Shown here one piece after another: positions 53,872 to 62,897 of a DNA stretch of 64,000 nucleotides (its first letter is position 1; each line of letters begins with the position of its first letter). The stretch spans positions 186,001 through 250,000 of the forward strand of contig NZ_JBEHZE010000002.1 of the NCBI RefSeq assembly GCF_041058985.1, in the 5' to 3' direction. Below the pieces are notes generated by a model. That model saw only the letters and a program-made list of their open reading frames with translations, made no database searches and had not been told where the DNA came from. Source of the DNA: Hyphococcus lacteus (GTDB lineage: Bacteria > Pseudomonadota > Alphaproteobacteria > Caulobacterales > Parvularculaceae). A program made the position numbers and the translations under genes.

Positions 53872-55725
53872 TTGATTGAGACGATCAATTTAGCAATTTT
53901 AATTGGTGCAGGACTGGTTATTCTTAGTACCTTGACCAGCCTCGTCTCGCAACGCATCGGCGCCCCACTACTTCTCGTATTTCTAGGAATCGGCCTTCTG
54001 GCTGGCCAAGATGGCGTTCTTGGTATCCAGTTTGACAGCGGTGGAACGGCTTACTTTATCGGTTCTTTAGCGCTCGCCATCATTCTTTTCGATAGTGGGT
54101 TTGAAACGCCACTGCGAAGTTACCGCCTCGCGGCCGCCCCAGCACTTACTTTGGCGACCCTTGGCGTCGTTCTCACCGCTGGGTTGGTCGGTGTTGCCTC
54201 TCACTATTTATTCGGTGTTAGCTGGATCGAAGGCTTCCTTCTCGGGTCTATTGTTGCGTCCACCGACGCTGCGGCTGTATTTTTTCTTTTGCGCGTTGGC
54301 GGATTAAAGCTTCGCGACAAGGTCAAGGCGACACTTGAAGTAGAATCCGGTGCTAACGACCCCATGGCGATCTTCCTTACCGCGATGTTTGTGGAACTCG
54401 CCGCTTCCCAAGCGGACCCTGGTTTTGGTTTCAGCGCAAGTTTTATCGCTTCATTTGCCCAACAAATCGGTCTCGGACTCATAATCGGTATCATCGGGGG
54501 TGGAGCCGTTGCCGCACTATTAAACCGGTTGCGCAATCTCGACCCGGGGTTATTTCCAATTGCCGGTCTCGCAACCGCGTTGGTTGTATTCGCAGCCAGT
54601 GGCTTACTCGGTGGGAGTGGCTTCCTTTCGGCCTATGTCGCCGGTGTGGTCGCGGGCAACCGACGGCTAATTTTTCCGCATCGTATTCGACGCTTCCAAG
54701 TTGGCATGACCTGGCTTGCTCAAATCGGCATGTTTTTAACGCTCGGTCTTTTGGCTACGCCCTCGGAGTTCGGTGTCATCATCCTCCCCGCGATCGCGCT
54801 CGCCATTATTCTAATTTTCTTTGCGCGGCCGCTAGCTGTTTGGATTTGCCTTTTGCCATTCAAATTCAAATGGCGCGAAAAACTGTTTGTAGGGTGGGTT
54901 GGCCTGCGCGGTGCCGTTTCGATCATGCTGGCAATTTTGCCGGGCCTTGGCGGCGTTCAGAATGGCGATACTTTTTTCAACATTGTGTTTGTCATGGTTT
55001 TGGCTTCGTTATTGATACAGGGGTGGACCATTAGTCTCGCAGCTCACCTTCTTAACATGTTACTCCCCCATGGCCCCGGACTACTTGACCGCATTGAACT
55101 TGAGTTACCGGGTGACGCTGAGCTGGAATTGGTCAGTTACCGAATTCATCCAGAAAGTACCGTTGCAATTGGAGAGCGTGTCCCGCGATGGGCACGGCCA
55201 GTTTTAATCATGCGGGGTAGCCGAACCTATTCTATCCACAATATTGGTCATCTTCAGGCTGATGATCGAGTTTATCTATTCGCCTCGCCTCGCCAACTAG
55301 AGATACTCGACAAAATTTACGCCAGCCCGGCAGACCTCGATCACCCCTCTCTATACGGAGATTTCGTGTTCGGTGGCGAGGTAAAGTTCAGTAATATTGC
55401 CAAACAATACGGACTTACTGCGTTCAACCTCGAAAGCGAAGAAACCGTTGGAGAATATCTCGAACGCGAATTTAGCGGTGAGCCCGTTGTAGGGGATCGT
55501 CTGTCTGTTGGTTCAGTAGATCTCGTTGTAACCGCATTAAGCGAAGACAACGTTATCGAAACGATCGGGTTAATTATCGACCCAGATAGTTTTGCACGGC
55601 CAAATATCCCAAAGGTTTTAACAAACAAAATACGCGGCTCAATTCGCAATATACGTGCGCGTTTAAACGCATCTGCATCGACGACGGCCACAGATGACCA
55701 CCAATCGACCGAGGCCAATACATAA
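53872..55725 (+). CDS. K+/H+ antiporter, CPA1 family (NhaP2/CvrA type)
   Basis: The 617-residue protein has an N-terminal cation/proton antiporter domain of about 12 helices, with the conserved ASTDAAAVFFLL and ESGANDPMAIFL motifs whose acids carry ions. A TrkA-C-like domain (around residues 400-490) and a C-terminal CorC-like segment follow, probably regulatory. It exports K+ in exchange for H+ under osmotic stress. The TTG start is supported by GGAGGAGAG eight bases before it. It is monocistronic. Confidence 0.88.
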   Translation: MIETINLAILIGAGLVILSTLTSLVSQRIGAPLLLVFLGIGLLAGQDGVLGIQFDSGGTAYFIGSLALAIILFDSGFETPLRSYRLAAAPALTLATLGVVLTAGLVGVASHYLFGVSWIEGFLLGSIVASTDAAAVFFLLRVGGLKLRDKVKATLEVESGANDPMAIFLTAMFVELAASQADPGFGFSASFIASFAQQIGLGLIIGIIGGGAVAALLNRLRNLDPGLFPIAGLATALVVFAASGLLGGSGFLSAYVAGVVAGNRRLIFPHRIRRFQVGMTWLAQIGMFLTLGLLATPSEFGVIILPAIALAIILIFFARPLAVWICLLPFKFKWREKLFVGWVGLRGAVSIMLAILPGLGGVQNGDTFFNIVFVMVLASLLIQGWTISLAAHLLNMLLPHGPGLLDRIELELPGDAELELVSYRIHPESTVAIGERVPRWARPVLIMRGSRTYSIHNIGHLQADDRVYLFASPRQLEILDKIYASPADLDHPSLYGDFVFGGEVKFSNIAKQYGLTAFNLESEETVGEYLEREFSGEPVVGDRLSVGSVDLVVTALSEDNVIETIGLIIDPDSFARPNIPKVLTNKIRGSIRNIRARLNASASTTATDDHQSTEANT

Positions 55726-56157
55726 TCACAAAACTGGTGATGTTATGTTCTAAAGGTACCAACACGGCCTGCGGCGAATGCTGCATTGTGCCCTACGTTC
55801 CAATAATCTGCACTGGTTAGATCGTTTCCCGCTCATTATCTTCCGCAATTTACAAATTAAACCGGCTTCCCTCCTTCACGCCGGACCTTACACAATAGTG
55901 GCTCAAATCGAAATTCTTACTGGAATAGCTGGTGCTATCCTATTTCGGTGCATCGCGGTGCTTGAATTGTGCGCCACCATCTCGACTTTCATCCGCGATA
56001 TGGTGGCAGCATGCGGTTTGGGACGTACGCAAGTTCAATCGACAATTTTTAGCCCGCAAAGATTCTATATAAAATAGAAAAGACGCCCAACATTATTGCC
56101 TCCAGTATTGACAGCGCTTGCGTAGTTCAGAAAAAGTCAATCCAGAGGGGAAGGAAT
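55726..56157 (+). other. 432-base gap before the response regulator
   Basis: A 99-codon open frame is present but has no ribosome site and a composition unlike the neighbouring genes, so I treat it as noncoding. TTGACA at 56108-56113 is the only promoter-like element I see. The segment next to the regulator gene holds a strong ribosome site, AGAGGGGAAGGA. Confidence 0.4.
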
Positions 56158-56802
56158 TTGAGCGCTGATTCACCAAAGAAACGGGTGATTGTTGCTGATG
56201 ATCATGCGATCGTCCGCAGCGGTACGATTGCTGTATTGTCCGAGATTGATGGGGTCTCTATCGTAGCGGAGGTTGCCGACGGCCTCAGCGCCATTGCGGA
56301 AATCAAAAAACATCAGCCTGACCTTTTGGTGCTTGACGCGGCGATGCCGCATGCATCCGGCATTGAAGTACTGGCGGACACACGTCGCTGGAGTCCTGAT
56401 ACCGCAATCACGTTGCTCACAGGGTTTACATCAGCAGGCATTTTGGCGAATTGGCTTGCCGCCGATGTCGACGGCATCCTTTTGAAATCCTGTAGCCATG
56501 TAGAAATGAGAACCTGTTTTGAGGCGGTTCTTTCAGGCGGACGGTTTATATCAAAAGACGCCAGCGAGATTCTCGAACGGACAACACCGGTAGAAGCGAT
56601 CACCAACAGGGAACGCGAAGTTCTGGCGCTTATTGCTATGGGGCGCCAAAGCGCCGATATCGCGAAACGTTTGAACATAAGTGCACGAACGGTCGAGAAG
56701 CACAGAGCCAGCCTTATGGCTAAAATCGGGGTTAATTCCGTAGCGCAATTGATTGCGTACGCTTTACGAGAGGGATTGCTGGACGAGCATCGTCAAATGT
56801 GA
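56158..56802 (+). CDS. NarL/FixJ-family response regulator
   Basis: The 214-residue protein has a receiver domain with the acid pocket VADDHAIV near residue 12-19, phospho-acceptor Asp60 in LLVLDAAMPHASG, and Lys in LLKSCSH. A LuxR-type helix-turn-helix at the C-terminus (TNREREVLALIAMGRQSADIAKRL, recognition helix SARTVEKHRASLM) binds DNA. TTG start with AGGGGAAGGA before it. It lies 63 bases ahead of the sensor kinase gene and both face right. Heptamer pairs at 56832 and 60407 match the NarL-type recognition pattern and are candidate targets. Confidence 0.92.
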   Translation: MSADSPKKRVIVADDHAIVRSGTIAVLSEIDGVSIVAEVADGLSAIAEIKKHQPDLLVLDAAMPHASGIEVLADTRRWSPDTAITLLTGFTSAGILANWLAADVDGILLKSCSHVEMRTCFEAVLSGGRFISKDASEILERTTPVEAITNREREVLALIAMGRQSADIAKRLNISARTVEKHRASLMAKIGVNSVAQLIAYALREGLLDEHRQM

Positions 56803-56831
56803 GCAGCGCGGAGATGCCCACAATCATTTAA

Positions 56832-56849
56832 CTGGGTATTCTCACCCAT
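56832..56849 (+). promoter_or_regulatory. NarL-like inverted heptamer pair before the sensor kinase
   Basis: CTGGGTA (56832-56838), four bases, CACCCAT (56843-56849). Each heptamer differs by one base from the NarL consensus (AKRRGTA and TACYYMT), and the order and spacing equal those of the site at 60407. It overlaps the kinase's promoter or leader, suggesting autoregulation. Confidence 0.5.
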
Positions 56850-56865
56850 TGCACGGATCAGGACC

Positions 56866-58911
56866 GTGATGAACATTGACCACATGAAAGCGCAGATAAC
56901 TCAGCAATGGAGGCGATTCCCGGATTGGGGTCAAACCAGCGCAACCTTGTTAGCGGTTTTCATTATTGCAGCACTAGTGAGCTTTGGATTGTTGACGCGC
57001 GAAGCGCCCCTCGCTCCAAATGACGGCGTCATAAAGTTGCCGGTTGAAGGGTTCAACGGAGCCTTTTTTGGACCTTATGCAGAACAACTTGCCGAAATCG
57101 ATGAAGCGCTGACTGTAACCGAGGCGGCTTCAAGCGTCGGGTGGAAGCCGGTAGAATCACGTTACATGAACTTTGAAGGGCCGCTCCGCCCAATCTGGTT
57201 ACGGACAACAATTCAAAACACAAGCGCAGAAACTATTACCGTCCGATTTGATTCGCGCCGCGTCGCTTTCAATTTCATGACATTTTACCTCGCCGATGAA
57301 AATGGAGAAAATGCGCATCAATTTCTTGACTACAGCTATCGTGCGCCATTCTCTGCGCGTCCGGTAAACCACCGTATTCTGGTTGCCGATGTTGAACTCG
57401 CGCCACAGGAAACAAGGACAGCCTTTGTTCGATTTCAAGGTCTCTATAACTCTGTCTTGCCGTTAAGACTCGCCAGCGTGGAAGCTTTTGAGCGTGCTGA
57501 TAAGTATGAAGTTTTCTGGTCAGCGATGTTTTACGGAACGTTTTGCGCAATTTTTGTATTGACCATTTTAACGTCGCCTTTGATCGGGTGGCGATTGGCG
57601 GCAAGTTTTGGTTTTTTCCTTATCGTTTCTATTGTGTCTGTTTGGTCCGTTGAGGGGTATGTGGATCAATTGGTGATTCCAGACAAAAATAAGTATACGG
57701 CGCGCCTAACAGATACAATCTACATCTTAAATTACATCGCCATACTGACCCTCAGCCGGAACCTGTTCAATTTGCGCGATCAGGCACCAGTTCTCGATCG
57801 GCTCTTACAAGCGTCGATTGCTGTGTTCGTTATCTTTGTGGGATACTATTTTCTAATCGGCATAGAAGCGAGAACGGTTTTTGTACCTTTTGCGCTTACT
57901 TTCCGTGTCTTATGTTTAGCACTTCATGCGGCCGTTGGCATCTGGGCGATTTCCAATCGCCAAAAAGGCGGTACGATTTTCACATTAAGCGCAGTCATTT
58001 TGACATTGGCCTCAATCTGCATGGTTGTGGACGAAACCTTTGGCTATCCTTTTGGCGGCGTTCCTTTCACTTTGCGCTGGCTCGTCACCATCGAAGCGAC
58101 CGCATTTGCAATCGCCATCATACAGACTGTTGTTGAGATCAAACGCCAGCGGGACGCTGGCGTTCAGGCAGACCTTGAAGCGACAAAAGAAAAGCTCCGG
58201 CTATCAGTCGCATTACGCGAAAGCCAACAGGCCTATGACCGCGCACAGCGCAGAGCTGGCCAATATCAACAGAAGTTGGAAACAGTCAGCCACGATATGT
58301 TGCAACCTTTAGCGTCTTTGAAAAAAGCCGTCGGCGATAACCTGCAACTAGATGAAGCGTCATCAAAAAAAATGTCAGATGCATTTAGTTATTTTGAGGC
58401 ACTGGCGCGCGAAAACGTCCAGCACGGAACCGGCGGTCGCGACGACCATGGTAGACTTCACCTGCCAACGGTGCCACCGCTTACGGTTTCTACGATCATC
58501 AACAATGTTGTTAAGATGTTTGAAGACGAAGCCGCGTCAAAAGGTTTGCAGCTTCGCGCGGTATTATCGGATCAGGACGAAACTACGGACGATCCGGTAT
58601 TGTTGATGCGCGCCATCAGCAACCTCGTGTCCAACAGCATTCAATATACCGATGAAGGTGAAGTTGTAATTGCCGTCGACTTTAAAGATGGACGCAGCAT
58701 TGTAACGGTGCGAGATACCGGTCCTGGAATTGCTCCGGATATGCTTGAAACCGTCAAGCAAAGCGGCGTTAAAGGCGTGCAATCAGTTGGCAGTGGTCTC
58801 GGGCTGTCCATCGTGGAAGACGCTGCCCAACGTCTTGGCGCTGCATTTACCATGACCTCGGACATAGGTGCTGGAACACTGGCTTCACTTCAGCTCCCCG
58901 CGAAAACCTAG
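56866..58911 (+). CDS. Sensor histidine kinase with 7TMR-DISM sensor region
   Basis: The 681-residue protein has an N-terminal membrane segment (~25-45), a periplasmic 7TMR-DISMED2-type beta-domain (residues ~60-215, containing RPIWLRTTIQNTS), seven further helices (~220-425), a coiled coil and a kinase core. The phospho-acceptor is His476 in TVSHDMLQPL; the ATPase domain has NLVSNSIQYT, DTGPGIAPDM and GSGLGLSIVEDA. Extracellular DISMED2 domains are thought to bind carbohydrate-like ligands. A GTG start is followed directly by ATG (56869). It pairs with the regulator upstream; its 3' end overlaps the convergent lipoprotein gene by four bases. Confidence 0.92.
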   Translation: MMNIDHMKAQITQQWRRFPDWGQTSATLLAVFIIAALVSFGLLTREAPLAPNDGVIKLPVEGFNGAFFGPYAEQLAEIDEALTVTEAASSVGWKPVESRYMNFEGPLRPIWLRTTIQNTSAETITVRFDSRRVAFNFMTFYLADENGENAHQFLDYSYRAPFSARPVNHRILVADVELAPQETRTAFVRFQGLYNSVLPLRLASVEAFERADKYEVFWSAMFYGTFCAIFVLTILTSPLIGWRLAASFGFFLIVSIVSVWSVEGYVDQLVIPDKNKYTARLTDTIYILNYIAILTLSRNLFNLRDQAPVLDRLLQASIAVFVIFVGYYFLIGIEARTVFVPFALTFRVLCLALHAAVGIWAISNRQKGGTIFTLSAVILTLASICMVVDETFGYPFGGVPFTLRWLVTIEATAFAIAIIQTVVEIKRQRDAGVQADLEATKEKLRLSVALRESQQAYDRAQRRAGQYQQKLETVSHDMLQPLASLKKAVGDNLQLDEASSKKMSDAFSYFEALARENVQHGTGGRDDHGRLHLPTVPPLTVSTIINNVVKMFEDEAASKGLQLRAVLSDQDETTDDPVLLMRAISNLVSNSIQYTDEGEVVIAVDFKDGRSIVTVRDTGPGIAPDMLETVKQSGVKGVQSVGSGLGLSIVEDAAQRLGAAFTMTSDIGAGTLASLQLPAKT

Positions 58912-59684
58912 AACGAAGCATTCTTGATAAGCCGGGTTTGATAATTAGAGTTTGGCTGAGTGATCACCGCACACGAAGATGTCAGAAACTCAGTGCGCCC
59001 AAGTCCAGGAAAATCAAAAACATTGGGTGTTTCAGTTGTCAAAAATTCCGGTACCACGCCGCCGCATAGCATTGGCCCTACGCATTCCTTCCAGGAAAGA
59101 AAAGTTGGCTCGCCTGAGCGTAAAATAATCTGACGGTCACGATTGTCCTCAGGGTGCCAAACACCATTCAGATCAATCTTGTCAGACGCATTTTCTGCGT
59201 TTTCGCAAGTCAGCGGTTCAAGGTCGGTATTCTGCAATGTAAAATCGACAGATCGACCAGATTTTATAAACAAGCGGTTATAACCGGTGTCGTATGAAAA
59301 GACGTATATTGTCGGCTCGACATTTTCAAATACGAACTGTCGTGTTGGCGTCCGCCTACAGTCTTTTTTAACGCCACCGATAGCTTTCTCGAAAAGAAAA
59401 TATCCGCTGATATGAATTTTTCGCCCATCGCGATCAAGGGTTACATTCAGCGTGTCTCCAGCGGGGCTTAATGAACTGGAGGTACAACGGCCAAGAAAAA
59501 CCTCGACGGTCAAATCGCCAGTTTCAGGGTTTCGTTCTGCGTGTATGCGCGGCAGAACAGACGATAGTCCATCCGACATAGCGTCAATTTTGGCGGGCCC
59601 CTCTGCGTCAGCTCTATCTTGTGCTGTCGCACAGCCCAAAAGAGTCAATGCCGTCAAGACCACGACGAAGAACCTAGTCTGCAC
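58908..59684 (-). CDS. Hypothetical lipoprotein with cysteine pairs
   Basis: I chose the GTG at 59684, which overlaps the stop of the upstream gene and has GAGG six bases before it. It gives 258 residues: a lipoprotein signal (VVVLTALTLLGC, lipid Cys at residue 17) and a globular beta-rich region with scattered Cys residues (GRCTSSS, KKDCRR, TCENAEN, ECVGPMLCGG, SSCAVI) that could form disulfides. No family is recognised. Translational coupling with the gene at 59674 and nearness to the two-component system suggest a shared surface function. Confidence 0.7.
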   Translation of the reverse strand: MQTRFFVVVLTALTLLGCATAQDRADAEGPAKIDAMSDGLSSVLPRIHAERNPETGDLTVEVFLGRCTSSSLSPAGDTLNVTLDRDGRKIHISGYFLFEKAIGGVKKDCRRTPTRQFVFENVEPTIYVFSYDTGYNRLFIKSGRSVDFTLQNTDLEPLTCENAENASDKIDLNGVWHPEDNRDRQIILRSGEPTFLSWKECVGPMLCGGVVPEFLTTETPNVFDFPGLGRTEFLTSSCAVITQPNSNYQTRLIKNASF

Positions 59685-60330
59685 AAAATACCTCACCCGA
59701 TGAAGGATTGATATCAAGATTAACACAGTCAGCCAGCGGATCACCATCAGTAGGCGGATTGTCAATACTTGGCGGTCGATTATCAGTAACCGGCGTCAGT
59801 GCAGGCTGTGTCACGCGCCCGGCCTTTATATCACGTTCGGCTTGGAATGCTGTTTCATCACCTACTTCCCTGCGAATAAGTGCAAATTTCGCGGGTCCCA
59901 ACATGCCAGCAACGCTAACATTGAGATTGCCGTCATCATTTAACGTCAATGTTGACTCGCCCATGAGCGGCAGATCGAAACCCGTGTAAACGCCTGGACC
60001 GGATCGTTGCAAATCTTTCACTACGACCATGTCCGGTTGGACTTTCAATGTGAAAAGGTGTAGCCAGGAATCGATTGCGTAAGCACGCCCTCCTTCGATC
60101 CGGATTTTCTTTCTGATGGTCGAAATCATCCAGACGCCATCAATTGGCAGCGGGTCTGTTTTTTCAACGCTGTATTTATCAGGCAAAAATGCGTCTACCT
60201 GCGGAATACCGGCGGCTTCGGAAATTGCTTCGCTTAAATCCTGGGCATTGGCTGCGGGACTAACCGCAATACACGCTGTAAGTGCGCCCGCAGTCAGGAT
60301 GGTTAATTTTACTTGTCGTCGCGCCGCCAT
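59674..60330 (-). CDS. Hypothetical secreted protein
   Basis: From the ATG at 60330 (GAGGAGAG seven bases before) the 218-residue protein has a Sec signal (AGALTACIAVSPAANAQD) and a small beta-rich domain with DGVWMISTIRKKIRIEGGRAY and AIDSWLHLFTLKV in the middle, then a Pro/Asp-rich linker (TDNRPPSIDNPPTDGD) and a C-terminal pair of cysteines (ADCVN, VFCAD). I do not recognise a family. The gene is divergent from the Cys-rich repeat protein across the operator-like palindrome at 60407 and overlaps the lipoprotein gene. Confidence 0.7.
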   Translation of the reverse strand: MAARRQVKLTILTAGALTACIAVSPAANAQDLSEAISEAAGIPQVDAFLPDKYSVEKTDPLPIDGVWMISTIRKKIRIEGGRAYAIDSWLHLFTLKVQPDMVVVKDLQRSGPGVYTGFDLPLMGESTLTLNDDGNLNVSVAGMLGPAKFALIRREVGDETAFQAERDIKAGRVTQPALTPVTDNRPPSIDNPPTDGDPLADCVNLDINPSSGEVFCAD

Positions 60331-60406
60331 AATCAGCTCTCCTCTTGGTGCCGTTTTGGCCCGTCCTAATTGATGACGAGATTTTTGCTGATCATGCTTC
60401 GTCAAG

Positions 60407-60428
60407 ATATGGGTAGTGCTACCCATAT
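60407..60428 (+). promoter_or_regulatory. Strong palindrome with NarL-type heptamers between divergent secreted-protein genes
   Basis: A perfect 10-base inverted repeat (ATATGGGTAG/CTACCCATAT, two-base centre). Within it, ATGGGTA and TACCCAT match the NarL consensus heptamers exactly, separated by four bases. It lies 77 bases before the start at 60330 and 85 before the start at 60513, as expected for an operator serving both. A short T-run follows, so a leader attenuator is a weaker alternative. Confidence 0.6.
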
Positions 60429-60512
60429 TTTTCATCCTCAAACCGTCCAATACTCCGGGTAATTACCATTCCAGCTTACAGGCAGGGGCCAGCTTACATG
60501 CAGAGGACAGAT

Positions 60513-62459
60513 ATGACCGGACTGAGAATCGCATCCGCAGTGCCATTATTGCGGATTCTGCTGCTGGGGCTCGTACTCACTTTTTTTGGCGGAATTGATT
60601 CTGCTCATGCAAAGGGCGGCCTCAATGAAACACCACGAAAAATCGGGTTTAATTGCGACAAGGGTCTGGCACCACAAAGCGGCAAATGCGTGCCTTGCGG
60701 ACATGAAAGCGGCCAACCAGCCTGCGAGCCTATGCGCAAAGGCCCACAATGTTATCGCTACATGGAAAATGTAAACGGTACTTGCCGTGCAAGAGGCGGT
60801 AACAATCAATCGCCATATTCCGGGACCGGATTTGATTGCAAACCGGGTTACAATGTTGGCAGCAATGGCAATTGTACGCCTTGCGGCGACAATGGCGAGC
60901 TTGTTTGCGAACCTATGCGCAAAGGGCCGCAATGTAATGACGGCCTTAATGAAGAAGACGGGTTCTGTACAAATCGCGGCCTCGAAGGCGGCGAGCCGTG
61001 GCCCGCCATCCGCCCGGGTTTTCGCTGTGAAAAAGGAACAGCACCCCACAACGGTACTTGCCAACCCTGCGGAGACACAAACCAACCTGCGTGTGAGTCT
61101 ATGCGCACAGGAAATCGCTGCGAGGGCGCTTATAACCAAGAAAATGATAACGGGGTTTGCGAAGCGCGCGGCGGTGATGGCCAACCGGCTCTTCAAGGTC
61201 TCGGTTTTGAATGCCGCCCTGGTTTTAACTGGGATGGCGGATTGCCCGGCAATCGAACTTGTGAGCCCTGCGGCGGCTTGGGCGAGCTTGTTTGCGAGGT
61301 AATGCGTGAAGGCAGTATCTGTAATGATGGTCTCGTGCAGGATCACCATCTTGGCCGCAACACTTGCGTTCCAAGCCTTGCCGGCGATGTCGAACAAGCC
61401 GCCTGGGCATGGCTCGAGGAAACCGGGAAAGACCTTTACAACATGCTTCTCCCTATGGCCTTTGAGATGCATGAGGATGAAAACTTTCTCGATAAATTAG
61501 CGAACGAAGATGATGGCGCTGAAGATGAAGCAGAATCCAGAGTGGGTGGTTTTGAGTTGCCGGATTTCAAAGCGATCTCGGTTGGTGCCACCGCAGAAGC
61601 AAATTTCATTATCGGTATTGGCGTTGAAAGTGGTTTTGCTTTCGATACTCACAACGACCCTGCCAACAAACCCAAATGGTTTGGCAGCGGTTCGGCATCC
61701 ACGAGCATCGGTGCTGGCAGTTCCTATGGTGCAAATATTGGCTTATGGACTGCAGAAAATGATGCGATTTCCGGACGATCCGTTGGCCTCGTAGTTGATC
61801 TCCGCGATGTATTGGGTGTTGACGCTAACGTCTTAAGCGACATTGGCACACAGGCTAGCACTTTTACGGTGCTTGTGGGCGTGTGGTTCGAGCGCACCGA
61901 TGACTTCAAACTTGGTGATTTTGCGGGATTCACTCTGTCGCCAGTGCTGGGCGTCGGTTCCAACCTTGTTGGTGCCACCTATGTTGAGGCGACAACCGTT
62001 CAAGCGCGAAATGCAGCTGGCCGCCCCGTGGCACTGTCAGAAATAAAATCGATTGAAACCGACGGTATGAAAACCAAAAACTTCTGCAAGGGTGCCTGTC
62101 CTATTTCGATCTCTAACACCAGAGCACCTGCGGTGACGCAATCTCGTAGCACCCGTTCAGAACTAAGCCAATCTGCCAGTGGCGGCGCACTCGTCAGAGC
62201 AAATTCGGCTCAAACGGGCGGCTATGTTGGGCAATGGAAGATTGCACTCGGGGCAACATCGCTCGTGGAAGAGGTGAAAATTTATAACGCCAATTACATC
62301 ATCACGCACCGGCCTTCCTCCGGCGCTACAACACGGTACGAAGCCCAAGGCGGTAATGAATATCGCGCCGCTAATGGCTCTCGTATCCGGTTTGTTTCAA
62401 CCAGCCGGGGCGTCTGGATCAGCGGTAATGGTTCGACGACTTATGGGATGATCAAGTAA
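60513..62459 (+). CDS. Secreted cysteine-rich repeat protein of unknown function
   Basis: From the ATG at 60513 (AGAGG six bases before; an ATG at 60498 is less supported) the 648-residue protein has a Sec signal (LLGLVLTFFGGIDSAHA, cleavage near residue 33). Four tandem ~60-residue repeats follow at residues ~45-285, each with six cysteines in the order C-x9-15-C-x2-C-x7/8-C-x8-C-x10-14-C and a conserved CEPMRKGPQC-type core. Then come an acidic helix-rich linker (~295-345), a Gly/Ser/Ala-rich beta region (~350-520) and a ~75-residue C-terminal beta-module (VGQWKIALGATSLVEEVKIY). I do not recognise the family; disulfide-rich surface or matrix protein is inference. The terminator at 62469 ends the transcript. 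Confidence 0.8.
   Translation: MTGLRIASAVPLLRILLLGLVLTFFGGIDSAHAKGGLNETPRKIGFNCDKGLAPQSGKCVPCGHESGQPACEPMRKGPQCYRYMENVNGTCRARGGNNQSPYSGTGFDCKPGYNVGSNGNCTPCGDNGELVCEPMRKGPQCNDGLNEEDGFCTNRGLEGGEPWPAIRPGFRCEKGTAPHNGTCQPCGDTNQPACESMRTGNRCEGAYNQENDNGVCEARGGDGQPALQGLGFECRPGFNWDGGLPGNRTCEPCGGLGELVCEVMREGSICNDGLVQDHHLGRNTCVPSLAGDVEQAAWAWLEETGKDLYNMLLPMAFEMHEDENFLDKLANEDDGAEDEAESRVGGFELPDFKAISVGATAEANFIIGIGVESGFAFDTHNDPANKPKWFGSGSASTSIGAGSSYGANIGLWTAENDAISGRSVGLVVDLRDVLGVDANVLSDIGTQASTFTVLVGVWFERTDDFKLGDFAGFTLSPVLGVGSNLVGATYVEATTVQARNAAGRPVALSEIKSIETDGMKTKNFCKGACPISISNTRAPAVTQSRSTRSELSQSASGGALVRANSAQTGGYVGQWKIALGATSLVEEVKIYNANYIITHRPSSGATTRYEAQGGNEYRAANGSRIRFVSTSRGVWISGNGSTTYGMIK
60645..61367 (+). repeat. 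Four tandem repeats within the Cys-rich gene
   Basis: Units of about 165-190 bases begin with GGNTTT and contain a near-identical core encoding CEPMRKGPQC in units 1 and 2, CESMRTGNRC in unit 3 and CEVMREGSIC in unit 4. Units 1 and 3 (GQPAC or NQPAC before the core) and units 2 and 4 (GELVC) are more alike, pointing to duplication of a two-unit block. Confidence 0.8.
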
Positions 62460-62468
62460 CCCTCAAAC

Positions 62469-62501
62469 AAGAAGCGACTTCATAGTTTTGTCGCTTCTTC
62501 T
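62469..62501 (+). terminator. Terminator after the Cys-rich gene
   Basis: AAGAAGCGAC and GTCGCTTCTT form a ten-base stem with an 11-base loop, followed by CTTC with moderate T content, about 10 bases after the stop. Confidence 0.75.
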
Positions 62502-62521
62502 TCATCAACGATTTTGAAATA

Positions 62522-62748
62522 CAAGGGACCGGCTTTTCGATTCCAGAAATCGTCACTTGGTCGAAGGCTTGACGCCCGATGACCCATCACGATGCAACCT
62601 CAACGATGTATGGTACCTTGGAAGGCATCATCTCATTTATGGCGATACTATTGATTCTGATGTCGTATCTCTACTGATAAATGGCGACAAAGCCAAAATG
62701 GTATTCCGGTATCGTCCGTATAATGTGCAAACGATGGCCATATGTTAG
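62522..62748 (+). pseudogene. Remnant of a ParB-domain DNA methyltransferase
   Basis: Two frames together spell a known protein type. Frame at 62522 gives GTGFSIPEIV, and the frame at 62557 continues as LVEGLTPDDP, then DVWYLGRHHLIYGDTIDSD and KAKMVF. In intact ParB-like-nuclease DNA methylases these are GFxxxEI, the W-LGxHRLxxGD segment and MVFTDPPYNV. Here a frameshift separates the first two parts, and the catalytic DPPY motif is replaced by RPY (MVFRYRPYNV) before a stop. The rest of the gene is missing. It is a fragment with no visible function. Nothing else is seen in 62749-62897. Confidence 0.7.
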
Positions 62749-62897
62749 GCCTTCGCAGGCACCACACCCCGCATCAGAAGGAAGCATCATATACCCCAAT
62801 ACGAAGGAACGCTCGGAAATCGCCTCCCATAGCTTCGACTTAGCCACAATCATGTTAATTTTAGGGCCGCAATTAATAAACCTTGTCCCTACACCGA

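Noticed and set aside
55778..56077. 99-codon open frame before the response regulator
   Set aside because: No ribosome site, no similarity that I recognise and an amino-acid mix unlike the neighbouring genes.
60407..60432. Reading the 60407 palindrome as a terminator
   Set aside because: It lies upstream of both divergent genes, with no transcript to end there; its exact heptamers fit an operator better.
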